The notes under the pieces were generated by a model that was not told the DNA's origin, ran no database searches, and saw only the letters and a program-made list of their open reading frames with translations. Both the position numbers and the translations under genes were made by a program. 64,000 nt of DNA from Tubulanus polymorphus. Taxonomy: Eukaryota > Nemertea > Palaeonemertea > Tubulaniformes > Tubulanidae. The stretch covers positions 10,538,278 through 10,602,277 of the forward strand of contig NC_134030.1 of NCBI RefSeq assembly GCF_964204645.1, read 5' to 3'. This document shows positions 24,101 to 34,600 of the stretch, piece after piece; the stretch's first letter is position 1, and each line of letters begins with the position of its first letter.

Positions 24101-25941
24101 GCAACCAGGCGTCACCATCGGGCAGCGAGAGACCCTGAGCAGTTTGGACACGCAGACCGTGCAGCACCTTTATAAATGCGGACGTAAATATCTCGTTGTG
24201 CAATCAATGAAGTTTTTTGTTTACATGAGTAATGTATTTTGAGTGTTTGGTTAGATTCTGTTGACCTTGCATTCTAAAATATCAGGTTAATCCAACAAAG
24301 GATTCAGTTTCATGAAAAAGAAAAACTGAAGCATTAAACGATTAAGTCGAATTGTTTGCCTCATTGATATCATTAAGTAGGCGTACGGCAGTGGAAATTT
24401 CATTGTCTATAAAACTTTCTAAAACATATTTCATTTCGTTGAAATGCGGCCCCAGGCCCACGGTTTGACAGATTATGTTAAACTCTGAATTTTATTTACT
24501 TTCTTAAATTCTATGATAATTCAGTTTATCCTTACTCGATTCATGAGTTAATTCTTTTTGTGGAGATATTGCTTTTGGCCTTACAAAACATGAAATTCAT
24601 AATGTTTTTAAAATCTCTAGTAATATGTATTACGTATATAATACGTATGTGGAATATAGATGTTACATTTATGGCAAAATCACAGAGACGAGTTCATTCA
24701 CAGAGACGAGTATTGATACTGATCCGAGATGTTTCCTCTCGCCTAGTATAACCGTTTAACGATTACGACACTTTTCTTTTATCAGAGAAAGTTAGCTTTA
24801 CGTGCGATTTTTCCGCAAGTTCCTGCGGATTCATGTCGAGACCAAGCGAAGCGTTTGACTGGATAAGAACTAGTGCCCCGACGCCACACGGCCCGCAGTC
24901 TGGTCACAGCGGTGACGGTAGGCTATACATGTGTACTGACAAGAAACATCATTTTCGCAACAAGAAAGAACGATAAGGTCGGCCATTTAGATTGAAAAAA
25001 ATGTTTAACTACTTATCGTTCTGTCCTGTTATGGCGCGAAAGATAGATCAAAGACAGTGGGTACGATTGGCTGGTGGTAAATTCTAGAACTAAGGCCCCA
25101 CTGTACGGTAACTTGAATGTTACTAAATCTTTCATTTGTAGTCGCAAAATGCGATATGCAACCACCAGTTATATGTCTTCGCTTTTCGTATCCATCATTT
25201 TGGTTTTCTAATGTGATTGGAATAATCGAAATTCGGTACTAGTCTCTCAAAGTCCTTGATTTCTACCTTTTAAAACAGGGTACTACATGGCTAGCATTAT
25301 AACCAGCGATAAAGGTCGCGGCTACTCGGCACTTGTTTTTCAAGAGCTCCCGCAAAGTTCTGTAGGATACTGCATCAGTTTCTGGTAAGCATGATCAATT
25401 CAGCAACAAGGTATTACAGGATCACCTGGTAGTTACATGGGACATTTAAAGAATGTAAAAGTGAAATGCATATTTTTGTACGCACGTATTATTTTTTCTG
25501 TAGGGTTTTTGTCTACCCATTCGGTGGAAGCTACAGATATGACATTATCGGGCACTATATCGGAGACAGCACATACTCGCAATACGAAACGTATATCATA
25601 GGCCCCGCTGATCAACCCGCGCAGTGGAAATTGTCCAAAAAACATTTCAGTTGGCCAAAAACAGAATCGGCAAGTAATCTGGGTATATTTAAGCTTACAA
25701 GGAGATATGTACGCCCGGATAGAGCTTCCCTGAATGACACAGTGAATCAATCCCGAGTCACTAAATTCTTATAAAAAAAAGAATATAATTTGATAATCGA
25801 GATCATATGCATAAGATTTTTATCGACTATGTTTATCTTTTCTTTCAGTTTTATTTGATGACTTTGCCGGATTGGGCGGCAAGCGGTACGAAAGTATTCG
25901 CTATAGATGATTTAAGTATTGTAGAGGCTTCGTCCTGTTAA
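21126..25941 (+). CDS. Secreted astacin-family (M12A) pseudo-protease with C-terminal MAM domain
   Basis: Eleven exons, all phase-consistent: 21126-21191, 21579-21606, 21749-21780, 22283-22352, 22516-22642, 23454-23632, 23971-24183, 24786-24917, 25279-25384, 25504-25669, 25849-25941; 403 residues. Exons 1-3 (signal peptide with LLVFGLAFIG core) are less certain than the rest. ATGs at 21162 and 21189 are alternative starts. The astacin domain begins at LWPVGVVPYV and contains CVRFVKRTAEPDYV, GMIGGEQ, RPDRDQYV and LPYDYGSLLHY. Astacins normally have HExxHxxGxxH; here the aligned stretch is QQLLHVLGMKA. The first zinc His, the catalytic Glu and the third His are therefore replaced (Gln137, Gln138, Ala147) and only His141 remains. 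The Met-turn Met is Leu. A hydrolase function is therefore unlikely. The usual long activation prodomain also appears absent. Residues about 240-403 are a MAM domain (FTCDFSASSCGF, FDWIRTS, YCISFW, FAIDDLSI, terminal Cys). An AATAAA overlaps the stop region at 25940-25945. All other introns look GT-AG; intron 10 appears GC-AG. Confidence 0.85.
22737..22960. mobile_element. Near-perfect palindromic MITE in intron 5 of the astacin-MAM gene
   Basis: The left arm, 22737-22840, and right arm, 22856-22960, are inverted copies of about 104 bp with few mismatches, separated by a 15 bp loop (TGACGATGATCTCTA). The arm tips at the loop carry ACACGACGTTTCGATCTCAC. Degenerate relatives with the same core occur near 29757-29955, 37185-37350 and 52170-52280. 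The high arm similarity suggests a recent insertion. Confidence 0.8.
23047..23356. mobile_element. 310 bp element with CAAGGGCGGATCCA-type inverted ends
   Basis: The left terminus CAAGGGCGGATCCAAGGGG is answered at the right by CCTGGCTCCGCCCTTG, giving imperfect terminal inverted repeats of about 14 bp. It lies in intron 5 of the astacin-MAM gene, 5' to the pseudo-active-site exon. Fragments with the same flavour (runs of G/C beside TGCCCTTTT or TTTTGAGGGC) occur near 9770-10010, 44578-44680 and 55660-55900. Class uncertain, possibly hAT-like. Confidence 0.55.
23680..23944 (+). repeat. Dispersed repeat family A, copy 2 (in intron)
   Basis: CATCAATATTTGTATTTC, GATTTTGTAA, GAGGATGTGCACTACG, GACTGGTTGCCAGTCAATTC and GGCGTCAATAAAC follow the family order. 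It ends about 26 bp before the acceptor of the exon at 23971, so it may supply part of the splice-site environment. Confidence 0.7.
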
Positions 25942-26066
25942 TAAAACACTTCAGACGATTTCAAAAGCACATATTAATACGCATTTCAATCGATATTCAA
26001 CGGTCTTGACTTGTATTTTTTATTTCGTTCCTGAAGTCGCGAAGACGGCTGTTCTTTTCAACATCC

Positions 26067-26360
26067 TCTCCCGGCAGGGATTCGAACCTGATGGCATCGA
26101 GACTCGCCAAGGTACGAAACCCTACGACAGACTGAGTGCGCAGCTACATGCGCATCTTGTCACTCATTATTAGCCAATCAGATGTCCCGTTTAATTTCAG
26201 CCCGGGTTTTCCATCCTCCGTCGGCAGGGATCCGAACCTGACGGCATATTCCCATTAAGGTTATTCTGTGAAATTTGCCTCAGCGATTTTACATCGAGCA
26301 AACTGATTGGCGCCGCAAATAAACCTGTGCATGTACCTGCGCACCCGCGGCCACGGCTAG
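26067..26360. mobile_element. tRNA-like B-box element, truncated copy
   Basis: It starts with CCCGGCAGGGATTCGAACCTG (the complement of a tRNA B box, GGTTCGAATCC). It continues colinearly with the intact element at 41279-41588 through GCCAATCAGAT, CAGCGATTTTACA and CATGTACCTGCGCACCC, but has no matching right terminal repeat. A second internal copy of the left terminus begins near 26221 (CGGCAGGGATCCGAACCTGA). Confidence 0.65.
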
Positions 26361-27459
26361 GCCAAAACAAAAGCCCTATATAGACATACAGACGGCTCTG
26401 ACGGTATTATCAAATAAATATATATTTCATTATTTCGAAATCGAAGCTTGGAAATCGATGCTAAAGTATGATTTGAAATATTTGTACAGGTGATGTTGAA
26501 AAATAAATACATATATTAAGTTTGACGAAAATCGATGCACGTACAAACTGCACGTCCCTATAACGAGTGGCGATCTACGTCATAATCTAATGACTAAGGG
26601 CAGACAGACAAAATCGCGCAGTGAAGCCTTTTTACAATTTCCAGGCGCCATGTTTTTGGGTACCCACTGGGTCCGTATATTGTTGAATTTTCTACCGCTA
26701 TTTCTCCCATTGTTTAAATTTTCATTTCGTTCATACAATGTCGGTCACCTTTTGTCATAAAAATGAATTTGAATCTCCTCCAAGCGTTTTCATCACTGAA
26801 ATCACATATTGCGAATGGGTGTTTGAAAATCTTAACTAATAATCGAGATATGTTCCATTCGGAATTCGATTGAATTAAATTTCATTACTGTAAACTGAAA
26901 TGAATAAAAAATCAAGTACATATATTCAATTACACACATCATACATGTGATTCTATTAATGGTCCGATTATATGATAAACGCTGGTGTTGACTACAAGAA
27001 TAACCTCTTTTGTTTATATAACATCATATCGGTTCAATAATATTGGATTGCAAAAGGATTTCAAGAGGAAAACACCTGTCGACATAAATAAAGAGGGAAA
27101 TCAAGTAATGGAGGAGATTTTAAAAACCAAAACCAACGCACAACGTCGAGTTTTCTCTAAAAATACAAGAAAAACTAAAAACCTTTTTTTGGCGGGGCGC
27201 ATTTTCGATGTTTAATTTTCGTGTTGGTGTTCTGGCGCCCTCATTCGCATACCAGGAATTTTACATTATGGCCCTTATCAGCCACCGTAGTTACGATAAG
27301 TGTTGAATCAACTCCGAGTTCACAGTGTTTTTTTAACCAAAAACCGAAAGAGTCGAAAGGTCAATGAAAGTCGACCTGCGTGCTCGGGTGAATTTTAGAT
27401 TGCGCGAAAAATATTCGAAAATTGAAAAATAATTGAAAAATGGAAAAGCAGAGACTCTG

Positions 27460-27591
27460 ATGAGAACCAAGCGATCAATTTTGCGAGCTATGCTCAAGAG
27501 GTGCCACGAGGATCGCGCAGCAGTTCGCAAACACCGCTGGGCCTATATGAAATTGATAGACGAACTCATTGATTGTGTCAATAGGCTATGA
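27460..27591 (+). CDS. Possible small ORF or terminal exon, 43 residues (low confidence)
   Basis: The frame starts ATGAGAACCAAGCG and ends TGA, closely followed by AATAAA at 27606-27611. The peptide is basic and helix-prone (RAMLKRCHEDRAAV, KLIDELIDCVNRL), with two cysteines and no signal peptide. An in-frame TAA lies just upstream, so if it is a terminal exon its acceptor would have to fall close to the ATG. I recognise no family. It could be chance. Confidence 0.2.
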   Translation: MRTKRSILRAMLKRCHEDRAAVRKHRWAYMKLIDELIDCVNRL

Positions 27592-28664
27592 TATAACCTG
27601 TACTCAATAAATATTGACATCTATCCTCACTTTTTTCTGAGATCTGTAATTTCCGCCTCTCGCTCCCTGCGCTATGTGATGTATATACATATAAATATAT
27701 AAACTCTCTTGCACTCTCGACTCAGGGGATGTCGCGCGTGGGTCCATGATTCGTTCAAGCGACACCGAATATCGCAATTAAAACCGAGTCGATTATTAAT
27801 GAGAAATGTCGTTTCCGAGAGTATCTATATTAAAAACGAACCCTCCGGGCAAAGATACGTGACTAACTTGGTATTAAACAAAGTCTAATTAAGGCTGAAA
27901 TTTCTGGGAACGCTTGACGAACCGGCCTCCTAGGTGCTTTTAATACTATCCGTTGGGACGCAAGATAGAATCGGTTGCCACAAAAGCGAGACAGTATTTA
28001 TATATGTATATATTAGGATGTTTTATTTTTCCATACAATAAGTACGATTGTATATACACGTATATTACTAGATATCGCGCTTTTGAGTTTTTAATGCACT
28101 TCAGATCGCGGTAAAATGGCGTAAGGTCTATTCTGTACATTGGCACTGGTTCACAAATCCCTCTGCAAATATTCAGCCAATACAATTTTAATACACATAT
28201 ACATATTTATAATGCCTGCATCAACAAAAGTAATGATCCGCGATTCACGATGGGGGTCAGTAGTTTTGTGACGAAATGACGATCGAGCTATAAATTAAAT
28301 GGATGAACATCAGCGAGTGCGCGATGGGATTTTTTTTAAAACGAATTTACTATCAGTAGCGGACAAGGGGACATATCAGAATCCGGCATTCGAAAATGTC
28401 CTCTCGTTTAAGAAGACGTTCGTATCTTAATTCGCTGAGATTTTCATCATACACCGATCATACCAATGACGTTGATTCTGTTTCACATATTTTATGAACT
28501 TCATGTACTTAAGTTCGAAGTCAGCGCGTGCGATGACTGGTGACGCGCGAACTAGGAAAGCGCGCTCGACCATTAGGCGTGCGACCGCAGTTACATTCAT
28601 AAGCCATCAAAATCAGCATCGAATTAGTAAAATCATCTAGTAATTCTATACGTCGTCGCACGCG

Positions 28665-31600
28665 ATGGTTCAGAAGACATTCGGATTTACGAAAATGATA
28701 AACGTCGTCGTTTTCGTAACGTTTTTCTGCTTGATACAATGCGGCGAGGGTAAGTTCGTCAGTAAACTCGGCACAAGAGGCTTCACCTCGCAAGAGAGAC
28801 AACGTATCGTCGACTTGCATAACATGTTCAGATCTCGCGTTGCCACGGGTAAACAGTCCGGCCAACCAAAAGCTGCCAACATGATCGCTCTGGTGAGTTA
28901 ACCGCATTCTTTTTTGCTTTCATACTATTTCGAAAATGAAAATACAATATTCATGATGGACGGAATAGAATCGAATGGAATGGGATTGTGTATTGCATAA
29001 CTAGAGGTCTCACAGCCATATGCTTTTTACACGCCATATTCTTTTTTCAAAATCTGGGATAGGGATTGGCCCTGTTATTCATTGAATTGGTAGATTTCGT
29101 TCGATTTGTTTTGATTTGGTGTCCCTTAAAACGCCAGCGCACCTGCCAGGATTGAAACAGGGGGTTTGATTTTGAAATCGAAAATCAAAGTACAGATATA
29201 GTTGTGTGATCGGTGGTCGTTTTTTGTCTAAATCGAAGTGCATAATTGGAAATTTCGGTTCCTGATCATTCAAACTATCTTCCAACCAGTCTGGCAGTCA
29301 AACATTAAATGATTCACTTGACAGACCGTCGTAGCTTGAAACTCCTCTGGGGCCGGTTGCATAGTCGTGGACTTAAGACCAGTCTAAGACCAACTTAGTT
29401 CTATAGCCAATCTAACAACTTAAGACCAGTCTTAAGATTTAAGACCTCTTAAGTCACGACTGTGCAACTGGGTCCTGATTATCTTCTGTTCTCGTGTATG
29501 AGCACTGTCTCCGGCACTGGTTTGCTAACGCACAGGACCCGGTTTTACAGGTTGGTATTATCTTAAACCCGAGGGTTAACTCAATTGAAAATGAATTAAG
29601 TTAGCCCCAGGGTTAAAGTTGATACCAGTCTATAAAACCGGGTCCTGGCATTTTTAAGATTGAGAAACACCTTATATGACGTCACTGCAAGAACTCTAAG
29701 CAAATTTATCCGTCAGTGACAAACAAAAAAAATCTCGTTACATTACATAAAGGGGTTGTAAATTTAAAACCCAAAAATTCAAAGTTTAAAACATTAAAAG
29801 CTCAATGTGGTCATTGTTAATCGAAAATTGAAAGCCCAAGACACGACGTAACACCTGGCGATGGTCTCTAGTGAGAGAGTTCGTCGTGTCTTTTGATTTT
29901 AATTTATGCTAAATAAAACTGGTTTCTAATCTTTTTAACCTTATATATAGTGGGTTTTACATTTAATATATAGTCTATTCTCCACGTCTGAGTGTACAGG
30001 CTATTCAACTTATGAGGGGATTGTGTCCGTTTCACGTCAACAGCGTTTACCGACAACTCTTTTCTACTTATCGACCCCAATTACTGCGCGAAGTTGAAAG
30101 TAAAGCCAGCGTAGGTCGACCTTGCAGTGAGTCGCGTCGCAGTGAGTCGCAAGCCGTCGCAAGGCCGATCTACGCCCGGCTTAAGGGTTGTACATACTAT
30201 CATTCTATTGCAATAAATTGGATTCTAATACGATTGTACTATAGGACAGAGACAATGAATCATTTTATAATGAAATATAGGACAGAGACAATGAATCATT
30301 TTATTATGAAATATACATACGTATTCTTTCTCGTCGATATATACATATATTCATTGGAAATGAATGAACATATTGTTATCTATACGGTTTATTTTCGTCT
30401 GCTTATTTTACAGGAATGGGATGATAGACTGGAGAAAAGTGCGCAGTCGTGGTCTGACACGTGCCCGGATGCTGCTCACGCGCACAGCGATTTGGAGTCC
30501 CGTCGATTCTATCCTTACCTCTTCACCGGGCAAAACTTCGCCGGTTCCGCGACCGCCGAGATCGATGCGTAAGTTGTGTCGATTTTCTTTTCGATTGCTG
30601 CACTACACTATCTTGGAGTCTTCAAACAATGAGGTCTACCCTGACATACGGAAGATATACTACCCAATGAGAATTAAAAGGTTTTTCAAGTGTAATTGTT
30701 TTCATTTTTCACTAGACTTGTTCACGTGACACCACAGTACGCATGGCCATTCCCGCCAAAAATCAGCGTTATTCCATTTGTTTACTCTGACAATAATATA
30801 TCATCCGTATAGTATAATCCCCCTAAAGTGTCAAATCGCTGACATTAGACGATTTGACGTTACACTTCCGTGTAGATATTTTGACAGTATAGACAATGAC
30901 ATTTAATTGTCATTGTCTATACTATCTAATAAATTTAAAAGTGCTGACATAATTCGACACAAGGGGCGATACTGTACGGTTGATATAGTTGTCGCAGGTG
31001 GCCGAAGTAGAGTCACATTCGACGGCCTTTTGACGGCCAATATTTGACACATATTGTGATCAACGCGTGTGAAGTCTGCGAAAGAGGTCTACACACTGAT
31101 TAGATATATGATCAACTGTTCCACGAACCGAGACGGTGGAAAATTTCTCCTTTTCTGTGTTTTTAGGTCCGTCGCTGATTGGTACGGTGAAGTGAAATAT
31201 TACACTTACGATTCGAATAAATGTCACGAATGTAGCGATCCACCCGCGTGTAAGCGGACAGTCACTTGCGCCCACTATACACAGGTAGTCCGATACTAGA
31301 TATCCTAAAGTCCGACAAAGTGAAAATACATTATTAGCAATATCTTGCTTATAAAGGCAGTGAGATATGTACGTTATTGTATGAAAATGATATGTAACCG
31401 CCTGGTTTTTCAGACGATCTGGTCTGTAACTACCAAAGTCGGCTGCGGACAAAACCGTTGCGATAGACAACGCGGAAAGTTTGGCGGTGTACTTTATTGT
31501 GAATACGCCCCCATGTAAGCTTTATTGAAATACGCTTATCTCGTCGCACGCATTGTCGAATTACCCGAATCGTGTTTGATTTTCTGAATTCGATTTCAGT

Positions 31601-34600
31601 GGAAACGGGCCGATACTGAATGGAATTGTGCCCAGACCATATGTCGAGGGTACCCCGTGTTCTCAATGTCCAGCTGGTTATAGTTTTTGTTTGGCTGGAT
31701 CTCTTTGCGGTAAGGTCCCGCATGCGTCGTCAGTATAATATAGCTCGCTAGGTCGATTTTGTAATGAAATAATTACATCAGAATTGTTGTTGATTTGCAG
31801 CCAGTGAACGTGCTTGTGTCGGAAATTCAAAATGCAGTAAGTGACTCCAGCAAAAAAAAAAGATTCCGGTGGCGACGTAACAACGGAGTTTGAATTCCCG
31901 TTTGTACAATCTAATATCATTATACATTTTGGACGCCGTTATGATAATTTTTGTATAAATTGATCCATAGCATGCTTTATCTAAGGGATTCTGTGCGAGT
32001 CGATATTGGCGTTTCAAAATAGCATTTTACTATTAGAAATTTTGGCGTTTATTTTGTAATCAAACATTTCATGACAAATTTTTTTCATAGTTTGATTATT
32101 ATTTTTGAGAGGATAAGCACTACGTCATCAATATACCGGTGCTAGACTGGTTGCCGGCCATTTCAATTCAATTAGCGACAAATACAAATCCAAAATATCT
32201 TTATTGATCCGTAATATTCTATAATCTACATCATATTACCATTGTCGACAATATCAAGCAATACATGTGTATTTTTGTTTTCTTTTTACATTCTTAGAGT
32301 GTACACTGAAAGCCGAACTGTGTAAACATGGAGACTTTGAGCCGACGAACTGTATGTGCAGATGTAAGCCGGGTTATGAAGGAAAGAACTGCGATGGTTT
32401 GTATGGTCGAGTTTGATGGCCTTTGATATATCTATACCCACCCGCAGTAAATATAGCGCCCACCTTTCATAATTTCAAATTATCACAAAGAGCTAACTCC
32501 AACGATACCTTGAGATCTGAACATGATTAACGGGAATCCCATTTTCAGTTGCATGCCAGGATGAGCTGCCCAAGCAGGATTGCGACTTGCGGAAGGATGC
32601 CGGCTGGTGTAAGTGGAACCATTTGGGCATAAGCCGTATGGAAACCGACTGCAGAAAAACGTGCAGCATTTGCGGTACAATGGTGGACGAAGGACAGAGC
32701 AATAGAGCTAACATAAAAACTGAAGTTAAAACGTTAAAACTAGGTACGCTCTTTCATTTGTCGTATCTATTATACCCACGAGCCGAAATCTCAGGTATTT
32801 GCAAAAAACTCGCAAATGGAAACCATCGAATTTCTCTGACTACAAAACTTCATGCAACCTACGTACGTTTGTTTAGTTTCTTATCATCAGTGTAAGTACC
32901 GTAACTGGAGATTAGGATTAGGATTTTTTATCTATTTACTGCGCCTCAACAAAGCTATTTTTGTCAATTCAAGAAAAATGAAGACAAAAATGCAAATTTA
33001 TAAAATGTTAGTTATTTGAAAGTTATTCTAAATGTTTTTCTGAATTTCAAATTCTTCGTATAAATGTTTACGTATGTTGATATGTAAGCATGAAGGATTA
33101 CTATTTTATATTTGTATAGAACTTCCAACGCAGGACGTGAACAAATACAGAAAAATAGTCAGAGGTACGTGATAAATGCTTTAATTCAATTGATGTCGAA
33201 CCATTGAGATAAATCACGGAAATTAGAAATGAGAGTGGTTCGTTCTAGAGTCCACTTTAGACTTCGGGGAGAGTCTCTATAGTGTGCGAGTATGAATCTC
33301 AACCACAAGGAAATTAAGAAACACGTATCTGAGGACACACCGTTGATTTAAGCCCACTTATGGCTATTGACACTTTTCGTCTGTTCCATTCGTCCCTGTA
33401 AAAATTAGCATTGGGTCACCCAAACGACGATATTCTTTTTTTGGAGCAGGCAAATAGATTCCAAGAAATAATTCGGCAATTTTGTTATTTTGCATGGTAA
33501 CTTAGTTGGTCTAAGACCAGTCTTAACGAACTTAAGCCACGTAGATAGTTGTCTTAAATTTTAAGACTAAGTCTTAAAATTCAAGACGAATTTCTTAAAT
33601 AAGACATGACTATGCAACAGGTCTAAGACCAGTCTATATTTTCTAAGACTGGTCTTAGACCAACTATCGACATAAGTCACGACTATGTAACCGGGCCCTG
33701 TTGTTAAACAGAAGCTATGATGATCCATGTGATGCATCTATATGTTTTGGAAGGCAGGAATGTTTTGTTCGTGACGCTTTTCATAATGTTTATCTGGATG
33801 CGTATTCATTCATTCCTAGGCAATTGTAGAAACAAACACGGCGATGATAAGCAATGCAATGACTGGGCACGCCGTGGCCAGTGCGAGTCCAATCCGGGCG
33901 GTATGATCGCCCATTGCGCTAGTTCATGTAACAAATGCGAAGGTATGTGAAATCGTGAAATCGTGTTCGTTAATTTTTGAATGTGAATACCTATATAGAG
34001 ACGAATGAACATAACATCCATCCACCTTGCATATCATATGGCGTATACGCCATAATGATATGCAAGGTGGATGGATGTTATGTTCGTTCGGTCATGGAAA
34101 CCACATATGAATTGGAGAGGAATCGGCCGACGACAGCCGAAATTAGACGAATCAGGAGTGTTAGGCAAATACGGCATCAAGCTGTTCAACCACTAACCAG
34201 GTCCTTTTGATCTACCGGTTATCAACGCACTGCTTATCACTGGTTATACGATCTCCGATGGACTAAAATAAGTTCATTTCTAATTGTTGACACCTTGAAT
34301 CGCATTTTAAACTTACCTCTACGTGGTTAACGGCCCTGTTCAATCTTCATAAATTTCATACTTTTTATCATGTCAAACCGTAACATAGCGATTGACATGT
34401 CGGCAAACATTTATCTTCTTGACGCGAATTGAATTGACGGAAAAAGAATCAATTTGTGGGGACCTTTGAAATATCTCGATCGATATATGCATTTCAGAAG
34501 CGAAAATTAGGGAAAATGAAATAAACGAAAGGCCAAAACCAGTGCCGATTCAACGAGGTAAGTAACTTTATTGTATCAAGTCCAACATACGTTTAGATGC

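Larger units (their letters stand above)
25950..28664. other. Intergenic stretch between the astacin-MAM and CAP genes
   Basis: It contains a copy of the tRNA-like inverted-repeat element (about 26067-26360), AT-rich DNA, and two short open frames of doubtful status (26985-27215, Lys-rich; 27460-27591, see separate entry). A promoter for the CAP gene must lie near its right end, but no clear TATA box was seen there. Confidence 0.5.
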
